DNA from: Cellulomonas shaoxiangyii
Lineage (GTDB): Bacteria; Actinomycetota; Actinomycetes; Actinomycetales; Cellulomonadaceae
Length of the DNA: 64,000 nt
NCBI RefSeq assembly: GCF_004798685.1
Contig: NZ_CP039291.1
Span: forward strand, 3,410,001 to 3,474,000
Reading direction: 5' to 3'
Part shown: in pieces, positions 9,498 to 17,722 of the stretch
How the letters are laid out: each line of letters opens with the position of its first letter
How positions within the stretch are numbered: position 1 is the stretch's first letter
The notes under the pieces: model-generated
The model's database searches: none
Seen by the model: only the letters and a program-made list of their open reading frames with translations
What the model was told of the DNA's origin: nothing
Made by a program: the position numbers and the translations under genes

Positions 9498-10763
9498 ATG
9501 CCCACGCAGCCCACCCCGTCCACGCGCGGCCCCCGCGCACCTCGTCCCACCCGCCGGTCCGCGCTCACCGTGGTGTGCGCGCTGGCCGTCGGCGCCACGC
9601 TGGCGACCCCCGGCATCGCCGCCGCGGGCGACCGGGACCGCGGCAGCGGTCACGGGCACGGCGGCGGTCACGGGCACGGGCGCGGTCACCAGCCGCGGCC
9701 CGACGCGGTGCAGAAGGCGCTCGACCGCGTCGTCGCCCTGGGCGCCCCCGGCGCGCTCGCGTCCGTGGCGGACCGCCGCGGCGAGCGCGACCTCGTCGCC
9801 GGTGTCGGCGACCTGGCGACCGGCGCGCCCGTGCCCGTCGACGGGCAGGTGCGCATCGGCAGCGACAGCAAGGCGTTCCTCTCCGCCGTCGTGCTGCAGC
9901 TCGTGGGCGAGGGCCTGGTCGACCTCGACGCGTCCGTCGAGACGTACCTTCCCGGCGTCGTGCGCGCCGAGGGCCTCGACGCGGACGCCATCACCGTGCG
10001 CGACCTGCTGCAGCACACCAGCGGCATCGGCAGCTTCACGGCCGGTCCGCCGTTCGTCGTCGACGGCGTGCCCGCCCTGACCGCCACCAAGGACTGGTAC
10101 GTCGAGCCGTACGAGCTGGTCGCCCTGGGCCTCGCCGCGCCGACCACCGAGCACGGGACCTGGGCGTACAGCAACACCAACTACGTGCTCGCGGGCCTGA
10201 TCGTGCAGAAGGTGACGCACCGCCCGCTGGGCGAGGTGATCACGGACCGCATCATCGAGCCGCTGGGCCTGACCGACACGTACGTGCCCGGCCGCGGCGA
10301 GCGCGCGATCCGCGGCGAGCACCCGCAGGGGTACCACGCCGAGCCCGCCGGGACGGCGCTGTTCGAGCACACCGAGATCGAGCCCGCGCCGTCGTGGGCC
10401 GCGGGGGACATCGTCTCGACGCCCAGCGACCTGCGGACCTTCTACACCGCGCTGATCGGGGGCGAGGTCCTGCCGCCCGCCCAGCTCGCGGAGATGAGGA
10501 CGACGGTCCCGATGGTGGGCTCGGGCCTCCCCGAGAGCGTGACCTACGGCCTCGGGCTGTTCGCCACGGAGCTGAGCTGCGGCATCACGGCGTGGGGCCA
10601 CGGCGGCGCGATCCCCGGCTTCAGCACCGAGGGCGGCGTGAGCGAGGACGGCCGCGGCGTCATGGTCGCGACGAACGTCCTCTTCGGCGCGCTGCCGGCG
10701 GAGGCCGCCGGTGCCGCCCACGCCGAGGTCACCGGTCTGGTCGACACGGTCCTCTGCTCCTGA
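9498..10763 (+). CDS. secreted serine hydrolase, class C beta-lactamase/DD-peptidase fold
   Basis: A 421-residue protein with a twin-arginine-like or Sec signal peptide (RRSALTVVCALAVGATLA, then AAAG), then a histidine/glycine-rich stretch (HGHGGGHGHGRGH). The penicillin-binding fold motifs are in order: SxxK as SDSK (Ser122, Lys125), YSN at 224-226 and HGG at 368-370. Such enzymes may be D-alanyl-D-alanine carboxypeptidases, esterases or beta-lactamases; the sequence does not decide. ATG at 9498 has AGGAG upstream. The histidine-rich linker could bind metal, which is inference. Confidence 0.85.
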   Translation: MPTQPTPSTRGPRAPRPTRRSALTVVCALAVGATLATPGIAAAGDRDRGSGHGHGGGHGHGRGHQPRPDAVQKALDRVVALGAPGALASVADRRGERDLVAGVGDLATGAPVPVDGQVRIGSDSKAFLSAVVLQLVGEGLVDLDASVETYLPGVVRAEGLDADAITVRDLLQHTSGIGSFTAGPPFVVDGVPALTATKDWYVEPYELVALGLAAPTTEHGTWAYSNTNYVLAGLIVQKVTHRPLGEVITDRIIEPLGLTDTYVPGRGERAIRGEHPQGYHAEPAGTALFEHTEIEPAPSWAAGDIVSTPSDLRTFYTALIGGEVLPPAQLAEMRTTVPMVGSGLPESVTYGLGLFATELSCGITAWGHGGAIPGFSTEGGVSEDGRGVMVATNVLFGALPAEAAGAAHAEVTGLVDTVLCS

Positions 10764-10790
10764 CGTGGCCCCCGCCATGGTCCGGTGGCG

Positions 10791-11669
10791 TCAGCGGGCC
10801 AGCAGGGCACGCATCTCGGCGACGACCTCCCGCGGCGCCTCCTCGGCCATGAAGTGCCCGGCGCCGTTGGTGCGGTGCTCCAGGTCGTCCGCCCACGCCC
10901 GCCACAGGGCCGCGGCGTCGTAGCCGAGGGCGGCGCCCCAGTCCTGCTGGACCACGGTGACGGGCATCGACAGCGTCCGGCCGGCGGCCCGGTCCGCGCG
11001 GTCGTGCGCGACGTCGACCCCCGCCGACGCGCGGTAGTCCGCGACGATCGACGGCACGGCCTCGCGGCTGGCCCGCAGGTACTCGGCGCGGTACTCCGCC
11101 GGGATGGCCGCCGGGTCGGCGACCCACCCGTCGAGGAACGAGGCGAAGAACGTGTCCGCGACGGCACTGATCATCGGCTCGGGCACGCCGGCCGGCTGCG
11201 CCATCAGGTACAGGTGCCACGCGACCTTGGCGTCGGCCCCGTGCAGCACGTCCCACATGTCGAGGGTGGGCAGCACGTCCAGGACCAGCAGGTGCGTGAC
11301 CGCGTCGGGGTGGTCGAGGCCCGCGCGGACCGCGACGAGCGCGCCCCGGTCGTGCCCGGCCAGCGCGAACCGGTCGTGCCCGAGCGCGGCGGTCAGCGCG
11401 ACGACGTCGGCGGCCATCGTGCGCTTGGCGTACGTGTCCTCGTCGGCCCCGGCCGGCTTGTCGCTGTCGCCGTAGCCGCGCAGGTCGGGGCAGATCACGG
11501 TGTGGTCCGCGGCCAGGTCCGCCGCGACGTGTCGCCACATGACGTGCGTCTGCGGGAAGCCGTGCAGCAGCACGACGGCGGGCCCGCTGCCCGCGACGGC
11601 GGCGTGCAGCGCGACGCCCGGGGCGGTCTCGACGCGGTGGTGGGTGAAGCCGGGGATGGTCAGGGACAT
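10791..11669 (-). CDS. alpha/beta hydrolase, haloacetate dehalogenase/epoxide hydrolase type
   Basis: A 292-residue alpha/beta hydrolase. The oxyanion loop is LLHGFPQTHVMW, the nucleophile is the aspartate of AGHDRGA (Asp107) rather than serine, and the catalytic His is in NGAGHFMAEEAP near residue 270. An Asp nucleophile in GHDRG is typical of fluoroacetate/haloacetate dehalogenases and epoxide hydrolases; which of these is not resolved. ATG at 11669 has GGAGGA upstream. It is divergent from the SARP regulator, which may control it. Confidence 0.85.
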   Translation of the reverse strand: MSLTIPGFTHHRVETAPGVALHAAVAGSGPAVVLLHGFPQTHVMWRHVAADLAADHTVICPDLRGYGDSDKPAGADEDTYAKRTMAADVVALTAALGHDRFALAGHDRGALVAVRAGLDHPDAVTHLLVLDVLPTLDMWDVLHGADAKVAWHLYLMAQPAGVPEPMISAVADTFFASFLDGWVADPAAIPAEYRAEYLRASREAVPSIVADYRASAGVDVAHDRADRAAGRTLSMPVTVVQQDWGAALGYDAAALWRAWADDLEHRTNGAGHFMAEEAPREVVAEMRALLAR

Positions 11670-11702
11670 CGCGTCCTCCGTCGGTCGGGGTGGGATGCAC
11701 CC

Positions 11703-11752
11703 ACCCTGCCGGGGCCCGATCAGCGGACGATCAGCGGACTACCCTGCCGGGG
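11703..11752 (+). promoter_or_regulatory. tandem direct repeats and leaderless promoter of the SARP gene
   Basis: Two perfect copies of GATCAGCGGAC lie head to tail at 11718-11728 and 11729-11739 (11-bp period). They are bracketed by two copies of ACCCTGCCGGGG at 11703-11714 and 11741-11752. TACCCT (11740-11745) sits six bases before the GTG and is a probable -10 box. An 11-bp period is the arrangement SARP DNA-binding domains use. Confidence 0.5.
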
Positions 11753-13608
11753 TGACGGCCGTGGAGATCCGGGTGCTGGGCCCGGTGTCCGCCACCGCCG
11801 ACGGCGTCGCCCTCCCGCTGCACAAGCGGCGGCTGCGCGAGCTGCTCGGGGTCCTCGTCGCGGCCGGGGGACGCACCGTGCCGACGGACGCGCTCGTCGA
11901 CGACCTGTGGGACGGCGCCGGTCCCGCCGGCGCGGTCGGGGCGGTGCGCACGTTCGTCGGGGAGCTGCGCCGCGCGCTCGAGCCGGACCGGGCGCCGCGT
12001 ACGCCGCCGCGTGTGCTCGTCACCGTCGGGACCGGGTACGCGCTGCGCCTGCCGCCCGGGGCGGTGGACGCGTGGCGCGTCGTGGACGCGGCGGCGGAGG
12101 CCCGCGGCGCGTCCCCGGCGGCGGCCGTCCCGCTGCTGACCGGCGCCCTGGCGCAGTGGCGCGGCGACGCGTACGAGGAGTTCGCGGACCGCCCGTGGGC
12201 GCAGCCGGCGCGGGCGCGGCTCGCCGCCCTCCGCGCGGACCTGGTCGAGCGCCTCGGGGACGCGCTGCTCGCGACGGGCCGGGCGTCGGACGCCGTCGCG
12301 CTGCTGGACCCGCACGTGGCGGCGCACCCGTGGCGCGAGGACGGGTGGCGCCTGCTCGCCACCGCGCTGCACCGGGCGCAGCGCCCCGCCGACGCCCTGG
12401 ACGTCCTGCGCCGCGGGCGGCGGACCTTCGCCGACGACCTGGGCCTCGACCCCGGCCCCGCGTTCGTCGCGCTCGAGCAGGAGGTCCTCGAGCGCCGTCC
12501 GCAGCCCTGGCAGGACGGCGGCCTGTCGGCGCTCGACCGGCGCGGTGCCCGCGCCCGCCTGGAGGCCTCGGGGGCCGTGCTGACCAGCCTCGCCGTCTCG
12601 GGCGACCTCGCGACGGTCCGCACCCAGCGGCTGGCGACCATCGCCGCCGCCGAGCAGCTCGACGACCCGCAGCTCACCGCGCGCGTCATCGGCGGCCTCG
12701 AGGCACCGGGGGTGTGGACGCGCTCGGACGACGAGGAGCTCGCGGCAGCCATCGTCGCCGCGGCGACCCGCACGCTCCCCCGCGTCGCGGGCAGCCCGCA
12801 CGCGCGCGCCCGGCTCCTCGCGACCATCGCGCTCGAGGACCGCGGCACGGCCGCGCGCGAGGCGGAGGCGCACGAGGCCGAGCGGCTGGCGCGCGACCTC
12901 GGCGACCGCCGCCTGCTGTGCCTCGCGCTGAGCGGGCGGTTCATGCAGCGGTTCGCGCGGGCGGGGCTGGCGCGCGACCGCGCCGGCATCGGCGCCGAGC
13001 TGGTGGAGTCGGCGCGCCGTGCCGAGTCGACGACGTTCGAGATCTGCGGGCGCATCGTGCGCATGCAGGCGCTGTGCGCGCTCGGCCGCCTCGACGACGC
13101 CGCCGCCGAGGCTGACGCCGTCGACGCGCTCGCGTCCGCGGCCGAACGCCCCCTGGCCTCGACGTTCACCGCGTGGTTCCGGCACACCTTCGCGGGCGCC
13201 CCGGAGCCCGCCGCCCCGGACGAGATGCCGGGGTTCTCGCGCGGCATCGTTGCGCTCAGCCGCGTGACGCGGGCGCTGCGCACCGGCGGCGACGTCGAGG
13301 CCGCCCTCGGGGGACCGGACGGCGCCGCGCCCGGGCTCGGCCCGTACGAGGCGTGGGTCCGTCCCCTGCTGCTCGCCCGCGCGGGCCACCGCGACGAGGC
13401 CCGCTACGCGCTGGCCACCGCGCCCCCGCCGCGCCACGACCTGCTGCTCGAGGTCACGTGGTCGCTGCTGCTCACGGCCGCGCGCGAGGCCGACGTCCCT
13501 GACGTCGTCGCCCGCGCGTGGGCGGCCCTCCTGCCGGCCCGTGGCGAGCGCGCGGCCGGCAGCGGGGTGGTCGACGCGGGAGACGTGCGGACGCTGCTGG
13601 GGGGATAG
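11752..13608 (+). CDS. SARP/BTAD-type transcriptional regulator
   Basis: A 618-residue regulator. An OmpR-like winged helix occupies about residues 5-95 (EIRVLGPVSATADGVALPLH, then KRRLRELLGVLV), and a bacterial transcriptional activator domain (BTAD) follows to about residue 245 (through DALDVLRRGRRTFADDLGLD). A long helical-repeat region fills the rest. There is no NB-ARC ATPase P-loop, so it is a medium-size SARP. The GTG at 11752 is six bases after a TACCCT -10 box. The 11-bp direct repeats before the start may be its own binding sites. The target genes are unknown; the divergent hydrolase is a candidate. Confidence 0.85.
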   Translation: MTAVEIRVLGPVSATADGVALPLHKRRLRELLGVLVAAGGRTVPTDALVDDLWDGAGPAGAVGAVRTFVGELRRALEPDRAPRTPPRVLVTVGTGYALRLPPGAVDAWRVVDAAAEARGASPAAAVPLLTGALAQWRGDAYEEFADRPWAQPARARLAALRADLVERLGDALLATGRASDAVALLDPHVAAHPWREDGWRLLATALHRAQRPADALDVLRRGRRTFADDLGLDPGPAFVALEQEVLERRPQPWQDGGLSALDRRGARARLEASGAVLTSLAVSGDLATVRTQRLATIAAAEQLDDPQLTARVIGGLEAPGVWTRSDDEELAAAIVAAATRTLPRVAGSPHARARLLATIALEDRGTAAREAEAHEAERLARDLGDRRLLCLALSGRFMQRFARAGLARDRAGIGAELVESARRAESTTFEICGRIVRMQALCALGRLDDAAAEADAVDALASAAERPLASTFTAWFRHTFAGAPEPAAPDEMPGFSRGIVALSRVTRALRTGGDVEAALGGPDGAAPGLGPYEAWVRPLLLARAGHRDEARYALATAPPPRHDLLLEVTWSLLLTAAREADVPDVVARAWAALLPARGERAAGSGVVDAGDVRTLLGG

Positions 13609-13647
13609 CCCGCTCGTCGGTGCCGCCTGGGCGCCGCGGCCGACCGG

Positions 13648-13962
13648 TCAGCGCGGGGAGACGTCCAGCACGACCTCGAACTCGAGCAGCTGCGCACCCG
13701 AGCTCACGGGCCGCGGCCGGTCCCCGGCCGAGCCGGCGTGCGCGGCCCTCGCGTCACCGTCGCGCCAGGCGGCGAACGACTCCTCGTCGGCCCAGTGCGT
13801 CACGACGAAGTAGCGGTCCTCCCCCGCGGTCGGCCGCAGGAGCTGGAACCCGAGGAACCCCGGCGAGCTCTCGATGGTCCCCGCACGCGCGGCGAACCGG
13901 CGCTCGAGCTCCGCCCCGGCCCCGGGCGGCACGGAGATGGCGTTGATCTTCACGACGGACAT
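13648..13962 (-). CDS. mhuD: MhuD-like haem-degrading monooxygenase (ABM fold)
   Basis: A 104-residue ferredoxin-like ABM-domain protein. From my memory of M. tuberculosis MhuD it aligns nearly end to end, and the functional residues fall at the same numbers: Asn7, Arg26, Trp66 and His75 (haem ligand). MhuD opens haem and frees iron. The protein is cytosolic and probably dimeric. It is convergent with the SARP gene. The symbol is by family resemblance; no other haem gene lies nearby. Confidence 0.8.
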   Translation of the reverse strand: MSVVKINAISVPPGAGAELERRFAARAGTIESSPGFLGFQLLRPTAGEDRYFVVTHWADEESFAAWRDGDARAAHAGSAGDRPRPVSSGAQLLEFEVVLDVSPR

Positions 13963-14043
13963 GCAGCCAGCGTACGAGCGCGGGGCGGGACCGGCGCGAG
14001 CCGCACGCCCGTGCGCGCGGTGGGCCGTCCGGCGACGTCGCCG

Positions 14044-14496
14044 TCACTCGTCGCACGGGAGGAAGTGCTCCGCGATCGCGCTCGCGAGGCGGTTGCCGTC
14101 GACCTCGTACCGCTCCCCGGCGGGCACGGCGCGCAGGTGCTGCCCGTTCAGCCACACGCGCAGCGCGTCCTCTGCGGACTCGTCGTCGAGCGGACGGACG
14201 CGGACGGCGACCATGACGGGGCCCGTCGGCATGGCGGCGATCGCCTCGAGCGTGGCGAGGTCGTCCGCGTGCTCGGTGGCGTCCTCGGGCGCGAAGCACC
14301 CGGGCACAGGCTCGTCGAGCGACGCCTCGGGGTCGACGGTCGCGATGACCTGGGCCCGGGCGACGGCGCGCGCCAGGCGGTCGAGCTCCCCCGCGAGCAT
14401 CCCGATGCCGGACTGCGGCTCGAGGGTGCTGACGGCGTAGGTGAGGACTGCGGCGGCGTCGGCGACGGCCTCGAGCGCGTCCGTGGGGTTCTGCAT
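14044..14496 (-). CDS. hypothetical protein (150 aa)
   Basis: A 150-residue acidic, alanine-rich protein starting MQNPTDALEAVADAAA, with GGAGG just upstream of the ATG at 14496. It has helical N- and C-terminal parts and a central strand segment (GPVMVAVRVRPL). I recognise no family and no catalytic motif. It lies next to the tRNA-Ser(CGA)-associated element but outside the repeated boundary. Confidence 0.55.
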   Translation of the reverse strand: MQNPTDALEAVADAAAVLTYAVSTLEPQSGIGMLAGELDRLARAVARAQVIATVDPEASLDEPVPGCFAPEDATEHADDLATLEAIAAMPTGPVMVAVRVRPLDDESAEDALRVWLNGQHLRAVPAGERYEVDGNRLASAIAEHFLPCDE

Positions 14497-14702
14497 GACT
14501 CCTCCTTCGATGGCGGAGCCGCAGGGGCACGACTCCTTTCCCCATGCCACGGACCGAGCAGAAACGGAAGCCGGAAGTGCAGCCGGACTTCAGGCAGTTG
14601 CCGCGGAGGCGCACCCCCGTGCCACGGCCGTCGAAGAATGCGACGGCGACGTCGCCCGACGGCAGCGGGGGGCCGGTCGCGAGGAGGTCACGTCTGCAAC
14701 GG

Positions 14703-14765
14703 CGAAGGGCCCCACCGCGTGATCACGCGGGTGGGGCCCTTCGACTGACGAGCGGTAGCGGTGGG
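14703..14765. repeat. attachment-site-like copy of the tRNA-Ser(CGA) 3' end and terminator
   Basis: This 63-bp stretch repeats 15642-15706 with one 2-base gap and one substitution. It contains the GAAGGGCCCCAC...GTGGGGCCCTTC hairpin and the last ~13 bases of tRNA-Ser(CGA), then diverges inside the T-arm. A second partial tRNA end is the usual footprint of site-specific integration into a tRNA gene. Confidence 0.7.
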
Positions 14766-14961
14766 CTTCAACGGCACGCCTTGTACCTGGCCGTTCGGGC
14801 CGGACGATCCTGTCCCTGACCTGGTCGGACACGGGCCCGAGCCGTGTAATGCGTTGCACGGTGCCGGACCCGGTCGGCCGGTCAAAGAGGCGAGCAATCG
14901 GCGACCTCCCAGCGATTTGGGGGATATCCAGATGTCAGGTACGTGCGCCGTCGCAACCCGC

Positions 14962-14967
14962 TACGTT
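14962..14967 (+). promoter_or_regulatory. leaderless -10 box of the lipoprotein gene
   Basis: TACGTT followed by exactly six bases and then the GTG start codon at 14974. This fits the TAnnnT leaderless pattern seen at several genes here and decides the start. Confidence 0.5.
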
Positions 14968-14973
14968 GCCCGC

Positions 14974-15300
14974 GTGGCACGTTCAGTTCGAGCTATCGGG
15001 CTCGCCGGCATGGTGGTCGTGGTGCTGGCCGCGTGCGGGGGGCCGGACCTGTCGACGGTGGCAGTGGACGCGTGCAACATGTTCGCGTCCCGGACTGCGG
15101 AGGCTCCCGTGGGAACCGAGCGAGCAGACCTCATGGACGCGATGGCACCAAGTGTCGAAGAGGCTGACGAGAAGGCCCTCAAAGACGCCTACGAGGTGCT
15201 CGCCGCGGCCGAGCAGGGCGACGCCACCCAGTGGAGGGAGGCTGTAGCGGCCTTCTCCAAGACGTGCATCTCCCTCGGCTGGGAGCTTCCCGAAGGTTAG
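14974..15300 (+). CDS. small lipoprotein inside the tRNA-Ser element
   Basis: A 108-residue predicted lipoprotein. A basic start (VARSVRAIG) is followed by a hydrophobic stretch and the lipobox LAAC at Cys21, then an acidic helical domain with two further cysteines. It would be lipid-anchored on the outer face of the membrane. Function unknown. It is the only intact gene between the duplicated tRNA ends and is probably leftover cargo of the integrated element. Confidence 0.65.
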   Translation: MARSVRAIGLAGMVVVVLAACGGPDLSTVAVDACNMFASRTAEAPVGTERADLMDAMAPSVEEADEKALKDAYEVLAAAEQGDATQWREAVAAFSKTCISLGWELPEG

Positions 15301-15427
15301 CCGGGGCGCGTGGCTGCTTGATGGCTTGGGCATATCGAGGCGTCGTACCGATAGCGGAGCACAAGAGGCTGTCGGAGGTCCGGGGCAGGGGTGGCGCAGC
15401 CATCACGGAGTGACGCCGTAGGCGCCC

Positions 15428-15619
15428 TTGACGCGGAGTGGAGACGACCGGATGCTCGGCGGTCGGTGCGGGGCCGGCGGGCCCCTTGGGCATGCCGACG
15501 AGAGCACGACGGCACGGCACTACGTGCAGCGGATCCACATCGCCCCGGACGTCCGCGTCGTCATTGACCAGTTGTTTGAGCACGCGGTCGAACACGGCAG
15601 CGAAGAGCCAAAGCGGTGA
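15428..15619 (+). pseudogene. tyrosine recombinase (integrase) C-terminal relic
   Basis: The last ~40 codons of this frame read GHADESTTARHYVQRIHIAP and then end in a helix (RVVIDQLFEHA). This matches the C-terminus of phage-type tyrosine recombinases, where GHxxxxTTxxxY carries the catalytic His and Tyr nucleophile. The rest of the catalytic domain is missing. It ends 23 bp from the tRNA-Ser terminator, the expected place for an integrase that uses that tRNA as its site. Confidence 0.6.
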
Positions 15620-15641
15620 GTTTCCGGTTGCCTGGGAACGA

Positions 15642-15706
15642 CGAAGGGCCCCACATCCGCGTGATCATGCGGGTGGGGCCCTTCGACTGACGAGCGGTAG
15701 CGGTGG
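15642..15706. repeat. tRNA-Ser(CGA) 3' end and terminator, second copy of the direct repeat
   Basis: Partner of 14703-14765, in the same orientation. This copy belongs to the complete tRNA gene. The 935-bp interval between copies holds the lipoprotein gene and the integrase relic. Confidence 0.7.
15643..15684 (-). terminator. tRNA-Ser(CGA) terminator
   Basis: GAAGGGCCCCAC and GTGGGGCCCTTC form a perfect 12-bp stem immediately downstream of the minus-strand tRNA gene. An equivalent hairpin exists in the duplicate at 14704-14742. Confidence 0.65.
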
Positions 15707-15781
15707 GATTTGAACCCACGGTGGACTTTCACCCACACACGCTTTCGAGGCGTGCTCCTTAGGCCGCTCGGACACGCTACC
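15695..15781 (-). tRNA. tRNA-Ser(CGA)
   Basis: The acceptor arms GGTAGCG and CGCTACC pair, the T-arm has GTTCAAATC, and the anticodon loop CTCGAAA gives anticodon CGA (TCG codons). It has a long class II variable arm. Its 3' end is duplicated at 14703-14765. Confidence 0.93.
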
Positions 15782-15886
15782 TCGGCGGGTAACCCTACCC
15801 GGTCACAGCCCCAGGCTCCCAATCCGCCCCGGCGTGAGGTCGCGCACGCCCACCCCGCCGGCGCCGGTCACCCGCGAGCGCCGTCG

Positions 15887-15892
15887 TACCGT
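15887..15892 (+). promoter_or_regulatory. leaderless -10 box of the sirtuin gene
   Basis: TACCGT, six bases before the GTG start at 15899. It supports that start over the longer upstream reading, which crosses the tRNA gene. Confidence 0.5.
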
Positions 15893-15898
15893 GGAACG

Positions 15899-16792
15899 GT
15901 GAGCACGTCGCAGACCCGTCCCGTCACCGCCGGCACGCTCGCCGACGTCGTCGACGTCCTGGCCGGCCGTCGCCTCACCGTGCTGACCGGCGCCGGCGTG
16001 TCGACCGACTCCGGCATCCCCGACTACCGCGGTCCCGACTCACCGCCGCGTACGCCCATGACGTACCAGCAGTTCGTCGGCGACCCCGCGTTCCGCCGGC
16101 ACTACTGGGCCCGCAACCACGTCGGCTGGCGGCACGTGCACCGCACGCACCCGAACGCCGGCCACCGCGCGCTCGCGGAGCTCGAGGCGCGCGGCGTCGT
16201 CGTCGGGATCATCACGCAGAACGTGGACCTGCTGCACGAGGCGGCGGGCTCGCGCAACGTCATCGACCTGCACGGCCGGTACGACCGGGTCGTGTGCCTG
16301 CGCTGCCGCACGGTCGTGAGCCGCGCGGCCCTCGCCGAGCGGCTCGAGGCGCTGAACCCGGGGTTCGTGGAGCGCGTCGGCGGGGTCGTCGGGGACGTCG
16401 AGATCGCACCCGACGCGGACGCCGTCATCGAGCAGACCGCCGACTTCGTCGTGCAGGCGTGCTGGGCGCCGGACCCCGACGGCGGCGGCCCGTGCGGCGG
16501 CATGCTCAAGCCGGACATCGTGTACTTCGGGGAGAACGTGCCCCGGGAGCGCGTCGACCGGGCGTACGCGATGGTCGACGCCGCCGACGCGCTGCTCGTC
16601 GCCGGCTCGTCGCTGAGCGTGCAGTCGGGGCTGCGGTTCGTCCGGCACGCCGCGCAGAGCGACAAGCCGGTGGTGATCGTCAACCGCGGCGAGACCCGCG
16701 GCGACCGCCACGCCACGGTGACGCTCCACGCGGGCACGTCGGAGACGCTGACGACCCTGGCCGCGGAGCTCCCCACCCCCGCGCCCACCTGA
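15899..16792 (+). CDS. Sir2-family NAD-dependent protein deacylase
   Basis: A 297-residue sirtuin. The NAD-binding GAGVSTDSGIPDYRG motif is near residues 38-52, TQNVDLLH and the catalytic-histidine LHG motif (NVIDLHGRYD) follow, and a zinc ribbon uses CLRC and two later cysteines in ACWAPDPDGGGPCGG. A C-terminal Rossmann portion (LLVAGSSLSVQSG) completes the fold. Sirtuins remove acyl groups from lysines and consume NAD. It lacks a membrane segment. It is convergent with tadA across a tandem-repeat tract. Confidence 0.92.
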   Translation: MSTSQTRPVTAGTLADVVDVLAGRRLTVLTGAGVSTDSGIPDYRGPDSPPRTPMTYQQFVGDPAFRRHYWARNHVGWRHVHRTHPNAGHRALAELEARGVVVGIITQNVDLLHEAAGSRNVIDLHGRYDRVVCLRCRTVVSRAALAERLEALNPGFVERVGGVVGDVEIAPDADAVIEQTADFVVQACWAPDPDGGGPCGGMLKPDIVYFGENVPRERVDRAYAMVDAADALLVAGSSLSVQSGLRFVRHAAQSDKPVVIVNRGETRGDRHATVTLHAGTSETLTTLAAELPTPAPT

Positions 16793-16858
16793 CCCGCGCC
16801 CCACGTCGGCGCCCACCCGCCGATGAGCGCACCCCACGTCGCACGAGCGCACCGCCAT

Positions 16859-17011
16859 CGACGGGTGCACTCGCCCGCTGACGGGTGCACTCGCCCCGAC
16901 GGGCGCACTCACGCGCCGACGGGTGCACTCACCCGCCGACAGGTGCACTGGCGCGCTGACGGGCGCACTCGCCCGCCGACGGGCGCACTCGTGCGCCGAC
17001 CAGCGCACGCA
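16859..17011. repeat. imperfect tandem repeat, about 20-bp unit, eight copies
   Basis: Units of the form GACGGGTGCACTCGCCCGC recur head to tail with small changes: T/C in GGGTGCACTC versus GGGCGCACTC, and variable last bases. The tract fills most of the gap between the convergent sirtuin and tadA genes. It contains no open gene of its own; the ORFs across it are by-products of the repeat. Confidence 0.8.
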
Positions 17012-17053
17012 TGGTCCGGTACGCGCCCGGGCACGGGGCGAGCTGGGCCGCCG

Positions 17054-17563
17054 TCAGCGGTGGGTGGCGAAGAAGTTGCGCAGGAGGGCTGCGCACTCGT
17101 CCGCGCGCACGCCGGCGACCACCTCCACGCGGTGGTTCGTGCGCCGGTCGCGGACCACGTCCCACTGGGACCCGCACGCGCCCGCCTTGGCGTCCCACGC
17201 GCCCAGCACCAGCCGCGGGACGCGCGCGAGCAGCGTCGCCCCGGCGCACATCAGGCACGGCTCGAGCGTCACGACGAGCGTGCAGTCGTCCAGCCGCCAC
17301 CGCCCGAGCGTCGCGGCGGCCGCGCGCAGGGCGACGACCTCGGCGTGCGCGGTCGGGTCCGCGTCGGCCTCCCGCCCGTTGCGACCGCGCCCCACGACCG
17401 CGCCGTCCGGACCCAGGACGACCGCCCCGACGGGGACGTCGCCGGTGGTCAGGGCGGCCCGCGCCTCGTCGAGCGCGGCGGTCATCGCGGCGTCGTCCGC
17501 GGGCGTGGCCCACGGCGACGGCGGGGTCACGACGACGTCCGCCCCGGTGCTCGCGTCGTCCAC
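17054..17563 (-). CDS. tadA: tRNA-specific adenosine deaminase TadA
   Basis: A 169-residue member of the CDA fold. The zinc site is formed by the HAE motif ([12 protein letters not shown]) and PCLMC ([10 protein letters not shown]), with the catalytic glutamate in HAE. TadA converts the wobble adenosine of tRNA-Arg(ACG) to inosine. The C-terminal helix ([13 protein letters not shown]) is typical. The GTG at 17563 has GGAGGC six bases upstream; the much longer open frame beyond it is a shadow of upp and neighbours. Confidence 0.9.
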   Translation of the reverse strand: MDDASTGADVVVTPPSPWATPADDAAMTAALDEARAALTTGDVPVGAVVLGPDGAVVGRGRNGREADADPTAHAEVVALRAAAATLGRWRLDDCTLVVTLEPCLMCAGATLLARVPRLVLGAWDAKAGACGSQWDVVRDRRTNHRVEVVAGVRADECAALLRNFFATHR

Positions 17564-17709
17564 GCCCTGCCTCCGCACTCGCGCCCCACGGGCCGGCCGC
17601 CGCGTGCGACCGGCCGCGGGTGTCACGTCCGTCACCCCGGCGGCCGCCCCGCCGTTCGCGACGCCCCGGCCGTGACCGTTGGTCCCCGCCGCCGCCCGCA
17701 TCCTCCCAC

Positions 17710-17715
17710 TACCCT
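17710..17715 (+). promoter_or_regulatory. leaderless-type -10 box of upp
   Basis: TACCCT, seven bases before the ATG at 17723. No ribosome binding site lies between, so upp is probably translated from a leaderless message. Confidence 0.5.
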
Positions 17716-17722
17716 GACGTCC

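Noticed and set aside
8268..10763. An 831-codon ORF that seems to join lacI-type sequence with the serine hydrolase
   Set aside because: Its first 410 codons are a shifted reading of the LacI gene. The hydrolase has its own start with AGGAG and a signal peptide at 9498.
15520..15822. 100-codon ORF across tRNA-Ser(CGA), with a product containing RGFKSHRYRSS
   Set aside because: It is the tRNA gene read as protein, a common false ORF. A partial echo at 14590-14859 comes from the duplicated tRNA end.
16859..17011. CRISPR array
   Set aside because: The units are contiguous, with no unique spacers, so it is a simple tandem repeat.
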